Below are positions 16,332-23,220 of a stretch of DNA of 64,000 nt, one piece after another. The notes under the pieces are model-generated. The model worked only from the letters and a program-made list of their open reading frames with translations, had not been told where the DNA came from and made no database searches. The stretch spans positions 1 through 64,000 of the forward strand of contig JAIXSO010000027.1 in NCBI GenBank assembly GCA_027484685.1. The letters run 5' to 3'. The position numbers and the translations under genes were made by a program. This stretch comes from Bacteroidota bacterium. Lineage in GTDB: Bacteria; Bacteroidota; Bacteroidia; UKL13-3. The number at the start of each line of letters is the position of its first letter. Position 1 is the first letter of the stretch.

Positions 16332-17276
16332 ATGAGTAATAAAGATATAAAATCAGTTCTGTTCGGAGTTGCAGTTGCCGATGCACTTGGCGTTCCTGTT
16401 GAGTTTAAAAGCCGAGATACAATACTTAAAAAGCCAGTAACCGATATGATAGGGTACGGAACATACAACTTACCACCAGGTACATGGTCAGACGATAGTT
16501 CCTTAACATTTTGTCTTGCTGAGGCTTTAACTCAAGATTTTGACTTAAATACAATTGGACACAATTTTGTAAAATGGTATCATGAAAATTATTGGACTCC
16601 TTATGGCAATGTTTTTGACATTGGCATTGCAACAAGAGCGGCCATTTTACTAATTGCAAAGGGCGAAAAACCTGAATTAGCTGGAGGGTTTGATGAAAAC
16701 GAAAACGGAAACGGTTCGCTTATGCGAATTTTACCGCTTGTGTTTTATTTGCTTAATAAACCAATTAACGAACGGTTTGACATTATAAAAAAAGTTTCAT
16801 CAATTACTCATGGACACATACGCTCAGTAATTGCGTGCTTTTATTATATTGAATTTGCAAAACAGCTTTTAGCACAAAAAGATAAGTTTGAAATTTATGA
16901 AAATCTTAAAACAGAAATTACAAATTATTTAATGAACCAATCAATTAATCCTAATGAAATCAAACTGTTTGACCGTTTACTAAAACAAAACATTTACGAG
17001 CAAACCGTTGAGAATATTTTTAGCGGTGGTTATGTGTTACATACGCTTGAAGCAAGTATTTGGTGTTTATTAACTACTGATAATTATAAAGATGCGGTTT
17101 TAAAAGCAGTAAACTTGGGAGAGGATACAGATACCACAGGTGCTGTTACTGGAGGGTTGGCAGGTTTGCTTTATGGATTTGATAATATTCCCCCAAGTTG
17201 GTTAAAACAACTAGCAAGGTATAACGACATTGAACAATTAGCAGAAAGACTTGCAGACACAATTGCTAGCCACTAA
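16332..17276 (+). CDS. ADP-ribosylglycohydrolase (DraG/ARH family)
   Basis: A 314-aa all-helical hydrolase that removes ADP-ribose from proteins or other substrates using two Mg ions. Metal ligands are present: GTWSDDSS (Asp54, Asp55) and GEDTDTTGAVTGG (Asp265, Asp267). The N-terminal FGVAVADALGVPVEF and the central NGNGSLMRILPL are family hallmarks. Length is typical. No ADP-ribosyltransferase gene is visible nearby, so its target is unknown. A decayed copy of its 5' end lies at 10779. Confidence 0.9.
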   Translation: MSNKDIKSVLFGVAVADALGVPVEFKSRDTILKKPVTDMIGYGTYNLPPGTWSDDSSLTFCLAEALTQDFDLNTIGHNFVKWYHENYWTPYGNVFDIGIATRAAILLIAKGEKPELAGGFDENENGNGSLMRILPLVFYLLNKPINERFDIIKKVSSITHGHIRSVIACFYYIEFAKQLLAQKDKFEIYENLKTEITNYLMNQSINPNEIKLFDRLLKQNIYEQTVENIFSGGYVLHTLEASIWCLLTTDNYKDAVLKAVNLGEDTDTTGAVTGGLAGLLYGFDNIPPSWLKQLARYNDIEQLAERLADTIASH

Positions 17277-17278
17277 CA

Positions 17279-17372
17279 CGGGTTTTTCTTCCAGAACGCT
17301 TATGCGTAAACAGAATCTAGTGCCATCAATGTTTTAGTAATGAATTGAAATTTTGTGTAGGTAAACCCGCCC
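17279..17372. repeat. Possible attC-like inverted repeat
   Basis: ACGGGTTTTTCTTCCAG and CTGAAG-type sequence near 17360 (AAACCCGCCCCTGAAG) form imperfect outer arms with ACGGGTTT/AAACCCGC at the tips. An inner ACGC/GCGT hairpin lies near 17298. It follows the last gene of the accessory block and could be its final junction element. The pairing is short, so confidence is low. Confidence 0.3.
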
Positions 17373-17529
17373 CTGAAGCTGAGTCAAGAAATGCTATCAT
17401 CAATACTGAAAAACAGAGAGGAATAATCTCCATAACCAATACAATAGTGCTTTAAAGAGCACCTTTTAGTGTAATTACTTAATAAAAACCAATATATATA
17501 ATATATAGTGCATTTTATCGCTCTTTTTG

Positions 17530-17559
17530 TTGTTTTTTTAAAATCTAGTATTATATTTG
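17530..17559 (+). promoter_or_regulatory. Bacteroidota promoter of the hip operon
   Basis: TTG at 17530-17532 and TATATTTG at 17552-17559 are separated by 19 nt, matching the -33/-7 consensus. The hipB start codon lies 19 nt after the -7 element. HipB-type proteins normally repress their own promoter, so operator half-sites are likely near here; TATATAATATATA at about 17492-17506 is an AT palindrome in the right area. Confidence 0.65.
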
Positions 17560-17578
17560 CACAAAATAATGCTTTATA

Positions 17579-17797
17579 ATGCACTTTTCGGAATTAATAA
17601 AAACCATAAAAGAACGTAGGGAGGCGCTACAAGTAACACAGGAGGGGTTGGCAGAACTATCAGGTGTTGGATTGAGAACTTTAAAACAGTTTGAAAGCGG
17701 AAAAGGAAACCCTACGCTGTCAACATTGCATAAAATATCGGATGTGTTGGGCATGGAGATTTGCCTAAAAATTAAAAATGTTACGCATACTAAATGA
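17579..17797 (+). CDS. hipB: HipB-like XRE antitoxin/repressor
   Basis: A 72-aa protein that is almost entirely a Cro/CI helix-turn-helix: IKERREALQVTQEGLAELSG, then VGLRTLKQFESGKGNP, then LHKISDVLGM. It matches Bacteroidota HipB proteins in size and order. It should bind the promoter just upstream and, with HipS or HipT, autoregulate the operon. Its last 4 nt overlap the next start (ATGA). Confidence 0.85.
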   Translation: MHFSELIKTIKERREALQVTQEGLAELSGVGLRTLKQFESGKGNPTLSTLHKISDVLGMEICLKIKNVTHTK

Positions 17798-18141
17798 GAA
17801 AAGCCAAAGTATTATTCAAGAATGAAGAAGCGGGTATCTTGACCCAACACGATGATGGTTCGTTTTCATTTCGTTATCACGAATACTGGGTAGCAAATAA
17901 CGATAAGCAAAGCATCAGTCTAACTTTACCTAAAACTGAAAAAGAATTTCATTCTAAGTACCTGTTCCCATTTTTTTTCAGCATGCTTCCTGAAGGTTCT
18001 AATAAGCAAGTGGTATGCAAATTAAATAGAATCGACAGAGAGGACTATTTCGGATTGTTGATGACTACCGCAAAAAATGACAGCATAGGTGCTGTGACGG
18101 TTAGGAAAATGGAAAATGGAGAATGGAGAATGGACAATTGA
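17794..18141 (+). CDS. hipS: HipS-like HipA N-terminal subdomain protein
   Basis: A 115-aa protein equivalent to the N-terminal subdomain of HipA (KVLFKNEEAGILTQ, then SFRYHEYWVA, then YLFPFFFSMLPEGSNK, then DYFGLLMT). In HipBST systems this separate piece acts as the antitoxin to the HipT kinase. The natural end appears to be near SIGAVTVRKM. The final residues (ENGEWRMDN) are encoded by a 7-bp tandem repeat that precedes the next gene, so the original C-terminus may have been replaced. Confidence 0.8.
   Translation: MRKAKVLFKNEEAGILTQHDDGSFSFRYHEYWVANNDKQSISLTLPKTEKEFHSKYLFPFFFSMLPEGSNKQVVCKLNRIDREDYFGLLMTTAKNDSIGAVTVRKMENGEWRMDN
18104..18138 (+). repeat. Five tandem 7-bp units, GGARAAT type
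   Basis: The units are GGAAAAT, GGAAAAT, GGAGAAT, GGAGAAT and GGACAAT, followed by TGATAATTATG. They overlap the last codons of hipS and lead directly to the start of the four-helix-bundle gene. Similar GGAGAAT tracts are, in my recollection, common before this gene family in Bacteroidota; that link is from memory, while the repeat itself is plainly visible. Confidence 0.8.
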
Positions 18142-18146
18142 TAATT

Positions 18147-18497
18147 ATGAAAGAGAATGTAATAAAAATAAAAAGCTTTGCATTTGCCCTCAACATTGTA
18201 AAACTCTATCAGTATTTGACAGATTCTAAGAAAGAGTATATTTTATCCAAACAGATGCTTCGTTCAGGCACTGCTATTGGTGCTATGGTGAGAGAAGCTG
18301 AACATGCAGAAAGTAAAGCCGATTTCATACATAAATTATCAATAGGATTAAAAGAAGCAAACGAAACAGAATACTGGTTAGAGTTGCTTTATCAATCTGA
18401 CTATATTGATAAAAACGATTTTGAATCTTATAAAACGGAGGTTGAAGAAATTTTAAGACTGCTCATTTCTATTATAAAATCTTCAAAACAAAAATGA
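18147..18497 (+). CDS. Four-helix-bundle protein (23S rRNA intervening-sequence type)
   Basis: A 116-aa helical protein of the S23/IVP four-helix-bundle family: KIKSFAFALNIVKLYQYL, then LSKQMLRSGTAIGAMVREA, then ADFIHKLSIGLKEANETEYWLELL. The SGTAIGAMVREAE segment is the family signature. Members are found both inside 23S rRNA intervening sequences and as free-standing, highly mobile genes of unknown function. The start is the ATG at 18147. It sits between hipS and hipT and overlaps hipT by 4 nt, so it is translated within the toxin operon. Confidence 0.88.
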   Translation: MKENVIKIKSFAFALNIVKLYQYLTDSKKEYILSKQMLRSGTAIGAMVREAEHAESKADFIHKLSIGLKEANETEYWLELLYQSDYIDKNDFESYKTEVEEILRLLISIIKSSKQK

Positions 18498-19501
18498 CCG
18501 AAAAACAAAAATATTTAGCTCAATTGTCAATTGAGGTTTGTCCCGGCACATTATCTGAAGGGTTTAATACGTACAGCAGAACAGCTTTGAATAGAGTTTT
18601 TCAGGGCAAGAGGGTTAATCATGTTTTGCCTTACGATTCTCCAGCATCCAGCCCCGAAGCAGATCAAATGTTTGAAGAGAATAGAAATCGTATGTCGATA
18701 TCAGGTGTACAAGAAAAATTTTCTGTATTGCTTGACAAAAATAAGTTAAGGCTTATTAATGAAAATGAACAAGGTACTTATATTCTGAAACCAATTCCTG
18801 GGGCTGGTAAAAAGTCAGATCAAATGCCTGCCAATGAGCATTTAACCATGCAAATTGCGCGTCAGGTTTATGGAATAGAAACGGCAGAAAATGCATTGAT
18901 ATTTTTTAAAGATGGCACACCAGCCTACATCACTAAAAGATTTGATGTAAAAGAGGATGGCTCAAAATTAGCGCAAGATGACTTTGCTTCCTTAGCAAAA
19001 AGAACCCCTCAAACCCATGGAGAACATTACAAGTATCTCGGGAGTTATTTAGATCTATTTGAACTAATGCGCAAATATTTAACAACGTACAAAATTGAAG
19101 CACCAAAACTTTTCAGAATAATTGTCTTTAATTATCTCTTTTCAAATGGAGATGCGCACGTTAAAAATTTCTCTATTTTAGAAACACCCTTTGGAGATTA
19201 TCGACTGAGCCCGGCTTATGACTTGCTAAATAGCCGCATACATATAGAAGATAAGGACTTTGCATTAGAGGATGGTCTATTGCCTAGAAATCTAGCTCAA
19301 GGTAAAATCGGTTTACAATTTGCTAAACTAGCAGAGAAAGCAGAAATCAGTGAAAAGACTTTTCAGGAAATTATGACATTGATGATTTCTAAATCAGAAT
19401 TAGTTGAAAAAATGATAGCTGCGTCTTTTCTAAATGAAACCACTAAAAGAAATTATTTCCAGTCTTTTCAAGGCCGTTTAAAACAACTAACCAAAGTATG
19501 A
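18494..19501 (+). CDS. hipT: HipT-like serine/threonine kinase toxin (HipA C-terminal type)
   Basis: A 335-aa kinase of the HipA family. Visible elements are the Gly-rich loop with the SIS autophosphorylation motif (SISGVQEKFS, residues 68-77), the ATP lysine Lys99 in YILKP, the catalytic NGDAHVKN (Asp220, Asn225) and the metal aspartate Asp243 in AYDLLNS. Known HipT and HipA enzymes phosphorylate aminoacyl-tRNA synthetases and arrest growth. The target here cannot be read from sequence. It appears intact, so its neutralisation by HipS must still work despite the inserted gene. Confidence 0.88.
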   Translation: MTEKQKYLAQLSIEVCPGTLSEGFNTYSRTALNRVFQGKRVNHVLPYDSPASSPEADQMFEENRNRMSISGVQEKFSVLLDKNKLRLINENEQGTYILKPIPGAGKKSDQMPANEHLTMQIARQVYGIETAENALIFFKDGTPAYITKRFDVKEDGSKLAQDDFASLAKRTPQTHGEHYKYLGSYLDLFELMRKYLTTYKIEAPKLFRIIVFNYLFSNGDAHVKNFSILETPFGDYRLSPAYDLLNSRIHIEDKDFALEDGLLPRNLAQGKIGLQFAKLAEKAEISEKTFQEIMTLMISKSELVEKMIAASFLNETTKRNYFQSFQGRLKQLTKV

Positions 19502-19723
19502 GATATTATGCGCATAAAGAATTAGTAATAAGTTGAAAAAAGAATAGCATTAATTTTATTGATTAGCTTCAAGTTTCTAATAAATTTTGCATAATGTAGA
19601 ATTAAAACTTTGATTAAAGTAAAAACAACATTTATAATCAGTTTATTTATAAAAGAAGCTCATAATAATTTATACATTGCGTTATCCAAAACTTATAAAT
19701 AGTAATCTAAACCTTATTTTTAT

Positions 19724-20002
19724 ATGGAAGAATTCAAAAAATTTCTTGTTGAATATAAAGCTGAAGTAGAATTTTGGATAGAGAATCCAACAGTTAATGC
19801 ACCATTAGGCATAATGAGAAAAGTTGTTGCTGCTATCGATTTATCGTTAGAAACAATAAGGATGAATAAGAAAGTTGCAAAAGAGGAAAAAGAATTGTTT
19901 GAAGGAAGTGTATTTCTTGCAAAATACTTTGAAGGATGGGGAGAAAACTATTTTTACAAATACTCAAAAATGGCTACTTTCATAAAAAGAAATCATTATT
20001 GA
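19724..20002 (+). CDS. Hypothetical protein (92 aa)
   Basis: A small, charged, helical protein (EEFKKFLVEYKAEVEFW, then MRKVVAAIDLSLETI, then FLAKYFEGWGENYFYKY). I do not recognise it. It is 222 bp from hipT, with no gene or repeat seen in the gap, and is followed by a gene remnant on the same strand. It may belong to the same decaying accessory segment. Confidence 0.5.
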   Translation: MEEFKKFLVEYKAEVEFWIENPTVNAPLGIMRKVVAAIDLSLETIRMNKKVAKEEKELFEGSVFLAKYFEGWGENYFYKYSKMATFIKRNHY

Positions 20003-20018
20003 TAAACTAAACTAAGAG

Positions 20019-20228
20019 TTTCTTGATATAGCTGCTTCTTTTAACTATGATGTGCAACACAAACGCACAATTCCCGAAAATCCTGACTATCCAAACAAAC
20101 TACGCAAAGCCATTGAATATGGTATTGGTCCCTATGCAGATATTTTTTCGGAACAACAACACAAGTTTGGTTCATACCAACCCATTATTGATTATTGGAA
20201 TAAAAATAACATGAAACCAATTTACTAG
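20019..20228 (+). pseudogene. C-terminal remnant of an unrecognised gene
   Basis: One frame is open for 69 codons with clear protein character (DIAASFNYDVQHKRTIPE, then NKLRKAIEYGIGPYADIF, then FGSYQPIIDYWNKNN) and ends in TAG, but it has a stop just upstream and no usable start codon. The balanced composition and proline/aromatic content argue against chance. It is probably the 3' end of a gene whose front was deleted. The remaining bases to 20377 show nothing I can name. Confidence 0.5.
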
Positions 20229-20377
20229 CAAAATGCAAATTAAATGAATAAGTTAAAGTAGATAAAAGTGCGGTTGCTCTATTTTGAAGCCATTTGGATG
20301 GTGAAATTTTTTTTAAAAAGTAATGAAGTTTTTTGTATTGTTGTTTTTAACTAAATAATAGCGTAAAACAGCTTTAA

Positions 20378-21256
20378 ATGAAGGCTTTTCTTTTAAATAT
20401 TACATCGTTAGTAAGAATGCATCATTGGGTAAAAAATGGATTTGTATTTTTACCTATTTTTTTTGCTGGAAAAATCCATTTAATGCTACAAGCAAGTATG
20501 CTTTGGTTGTTTTTTTCTTTTTGTTTGGCCTCATCGGCTATTTATATTTTAAACGATATAGTTGATGTAAATACCGATAAATTGCATCCCACCAAAAAGC
20601 TCCGACCAATTGCAAGTGGTTTTTTTGGTATCAAAACGGCCATTATTTTATTTGTAGTAATCTCGTTACTTTTCTTTTTATCTTTAATATTTTTAGGCTC
20701 TTCGGGTATTTACGTTTTAAGTTATTTTGTTTTAAATGTATTGTATTCATTTTACCTAAAACGTATTTCCATTGTTGATGTTTCTACCATAAGTGCAGGA
20801 TTTGTATTAAGAGAATTGGCGGGTGGTGCCGAAAGTGATGTTTATGTATCGCATTGGATGATTATAATGACCTTTCTGCTTACTGTTTCCATTGGTTTTG
20901 CAAAACGAAGAGACGACTTGGTATTAATACTTGAAAAGGAATCTACAATAAAATCGTTAGGCGGTTATACCATTACATTTTTAGATATAGCTAAAAGTAT
21001 TTCATTTTCTATTACTTTAATATCTTACATTTTATATTCTATATCGGCTGAAGTGATTGCAAGAATTGGTTCAGATAAACTTTATATTACTTCACTTTTT
21101 GTGTTTTTAGGAATAATGAGGTATATACAAATTACGGTGGTTGATAAAAATTCTGGGTCACCAATTGAAGTGCTTTGGAAAGATAAATTTTTGCAGATAA
21201 ACATATTCTTTTGGGCCTTCACATTTCTATTTATTATTTATGGAAAGAGTATGTAA
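20378..21256 (+). CDS. UbiA-family decaprenyl-phosphate phosphoribosyltransferase-like
   Basis: A 292-aa polytopic prenyltransferase. The first Asp-rich motif is ND-IVD-VNTD-KLHPTKKLRP (Asn59, Asp60, Asp63, Asp67), and the second region has YLKRISIVDV and KRRDDLVL. This pattern is that of DPPR synthase (mycobacterial Rv3806c type), which moves 5-phosphoribose from PRPP onto a polyprenyl phosphate, rather than quinone-pathway UbiA. The pairing with a DprE1-like oxidase (17-bp overlap) and a phosphatase supports this strongly. It acts in the inner membrane. Confidence 0.85.
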   Translation: MKAFLLNITSLVRMHHWVKNGFVFLPIFFAGKIHLMLQASMLWLFFSFCLASSAIYILNDIVDVNTDKLHPTKKLRPIASGFFGIKTAIILFVVISLLFFLSLIFLGSSGIYVLSYFVLNVLYSFYLKRISIVDVSTISAGFVLRELAGGAESDVYVSHWMIIMTFLLTVSIGFAKRRDDLVLILEKESTIKSLGGYTITFLDIAKSISFSITLISYILYSISAEVIARIGSDKLYITSLFVFLGIMRYIQITVVDKNSGSPIEVLWKDKFLQINIFFWAFTFLFIIYGKSM

Positions 21257-22547
21257 TTGGGGCTTGTACCCAAAGGTTGATGCTGTTCAATTTTCTGCTG
21301 CCAATTATAGTGAGATTGCAGACATTGTTAAGGCTAATGATACAATAATTGCACGAGGAAATGGGCGCTGTTATGGTGATAGCTCACTTCAGAAAAATAT
21401 ATTTTCTACTTTATCATTAAATAGCATCATTAATTTTAATGAAACCAATGGCATAATCAACTGTCAATCTGGAGTTTTTTTAAGCGAAATTTTGAATATA
21501 ATTATTCCTAAAGGATATTTTTTACCGGTAACTCCTGGCACTAAATTTATAACAATTGGCGGAGCTGTAGCGTCAAATATTCATGGAAAAAATCATCACA
21601 CAGAAGGTGCAATTGCCAACTTTATACATTCGTTTGAATTGCTAATTGATACAGGCGAAGTGCTGCATTGTTCTAAACAACAAAACAGCATCTTATTTGC
21701 AAATACAATTGGTGGAATGGGGCTTACAGGTATTATTATTGAGGTGCAATTGCAGCTAAAAAAAATTGAAACCAGTTATATTAATCAGCAAATTATAAAA
21801 GCACAAAACCTAGCTGAAATAATCAATTATTTTGAAAAATATAAAGACACAACGTATGCTGTAGCTTGGATTGATTGCTTGGCCAAAGGAAAAAATTTAG
21901 GAAAATCTATTTTGTATTTAGGTGAACACACCAAAATGGGAGAATTGAACAAAAACCCAATTCGAAATCCATTAATAATTCAACATAAAAGAGCTATAAA
22001 TATTCCATTTTATTTCCCCACATTTGTTATGAGTAGGCTACTTATTAAGGGATTTAATTTTTTATTTTATAATAAACATTTGCGTTCAAAAGCAAGCAAT
22101 ATTATTGATTATAACTCATTTTTTTATCCGCTTGATGGACTCCATAATTGGAACAAATTGTATGGAAAAAATGGATTTACTCAATATCAATTTGTTATTC
22201 CTTTTGAAAATGGCCTAGAAGGATTGACAGAAATACTAACTAAAATTTCAGAATCAAACTGTGGTGCTTTTTTAGGGGTTTTAAAAACATTTGGTCCAAA
22301 AGAAACTTTTTCATCACCACTTTCATTTCCAATGGAGGGATATACTTTAGCCGTTGATTTTAAAGTAAATAATAAGGTTTTTCAGTTGTTGAATCAATTA
22401 GACGAAATAGTGCTAAAATATAAAGGCCGTTTATACCTTACCAAAGATGCGCGAATGAAAGCAGATACTTTTGCTAAAAGTTACCCAAATGGTTTGGAGC
22501 ATCCTCATAAATTTAGTTCATTACAATCGCAAAGACTTAAAATTTAA
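21240..22547 (+). CDS. DprE1-like FAD-dependent oxidoreductase
   Basis: A 435-aa FAD oxidase of the VAO fold. The FAD-binding part shows ARGNGRCYGDSS (39-49) and NIHGKNHH (113-120); the C-terminal part shows LKTFGPKETFSSPLSFP, then GYTLAVDF, then GRLYLTKDARMKADTF, all in the order of mycobacterial DprE1. That enzyme oxidises the ribose C2 of decaprenyl-phosphoryl-ribose as the first half of epimerisation to arabinose. The position equivalent to the benzothiazinone-reactive Cys387 appears to be alanine (TLAVDF). No DprE2 reductase is adjacent. Confidence 0.82.
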   Translation: MERVCNWGLYPKVDAVQFSAANYSEIADIVKANDTIIARGNGRCYGDSSLQKNIFSTLSLNSIINFNETNGIINCQSGVFLSEILNIIIPKGYFLPVTPGTKFITIGGAVASNIHGKNHHTEGAIANFIHSFELLIDTGEVLHCSKQQNSILFANTIGGMGLTGIIIEVQLQLKKIETSYINQQIIKAQNLAEIINYFEKYKDTTYAVAWIDCLAKGKNLGKSILYLGEHTKMGELNKNPIRNPLIIQHKRAINIPFYFPTFVMSRLLIKGFNFLFYNKHLRSKASNIIDYNSFFYPLDGLHNWNKLYGKNGFTQYQFVIPFENGLEGLTEILTKISESNCGAFLGVLKTFGPKETFSSPLSFPMEGYTLAVDFKVNNKVFQLLNQLDEIVLKYKGRLYLTKDARMKADTFAKSYPNGLEHPHKFSSLQSQRLKI

Positions 22548-23213
22548 ATGGAGCAAAATAAGGAGCTAAAAAAGGGAGTGGCATTTTTTGATTTTGATGG
22601 AACCATCACTTTCAAAGATTCGTTCATTGAATTTATTAAGTTTACTTTTGGTACTGTTCTGTATTTAAAGTGCTTATTAATTAACGCACCATTTATTATT
22701 CTTTATTTTTTAGGATTGTATTCAAATCACCAATTAAAGGAACGGTTTTTTGGTTTTTTCTTTAAAAACAGCTCAGAAGCTGAAATAAAAGTAAAAGGAG
22801 GTTTATTTGTGAAAAACCAGCTTTTAAAAATTTGTTTTCCTAGTGCTATTAAGCTAATTCAGTGGCACCAAGCTCAAAATCACGATATTTATATTTTAAC
22901 GGCTTCTTCCAATATTTGGTTAAATGATTGGTGTAAAACCAATAATTTAACATTAATTGGAACTGAGTTTGAAACAATAAATGGAATTTATACGGGTAAA
23001 ATAGCAGGAAAAAATTGTCATGGACAGGAAAAAGCAAATAGAATAGAGGACTTGCTTAACCAATACAATAAAAATGAAACCTATGGTTATGGGAACGAAA
23101 AAGCGGATAATTTTTTTCTAAATAAATTGCAGTTTAAGCTAAATGCACCATTGAATGAGGAGAATGTAATATCATTTTTAAATTTACGTAATAAGGGAAC
23201 ATCAATAAATTAA
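22548..23213 (+). CDS. HAD-IB family phosphatase
   Basis: A 221-aa SerB-like HAD hydrolase. Nucleophile motif FDFDGTIT has Asp15 and Asp17. Motif II is LTASSN, the motif III lysine lies in GQEKANRI and motif IV is GYGNEKADNFF, a GN variant of GDxxxD seen in some HAD-IB proteins. It starts directly after the oxidase stop. In this operon it probably removes the 5-phosphate from polyprenyl-phosphoryl-5-phosphoribose, the step done by a PAP2 protein in mycobacteria. A hydrophobic stretch at 37-57 suggests membrane association. Confidence 0.78.
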   Translation: MEQNKELKKGVAFFDFDGTITFKDSFIEFIKFTFGTVLYLKCLLINAPFIILYFLGLYSNHQLKERFFGFFFKNSSEAEIKVKGGLFVKNQLLKICFPSAIKLIQWHQAQNHDIYILTASSNIWLNDWCKTNNLTLIGTEFETINGIYTGKIAGKNCHGQEKANRIEDLLNQYNKNETYGYGNEKADNFFLNKLQFKLNAPLNEENVISFLNLRNKGTSIN

Positions 23214-23220
23214 ATACAAT

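Noticed and set aside
1-17400. Calling the first 17 kb a proven integron
   Set aside because: No integron integrase, attI site or clean GTTRRRY cores are visible, the repeats are longer than normal attC sites, and one related repeat lies at 55218 outside the block. I report it only as cassette-like.
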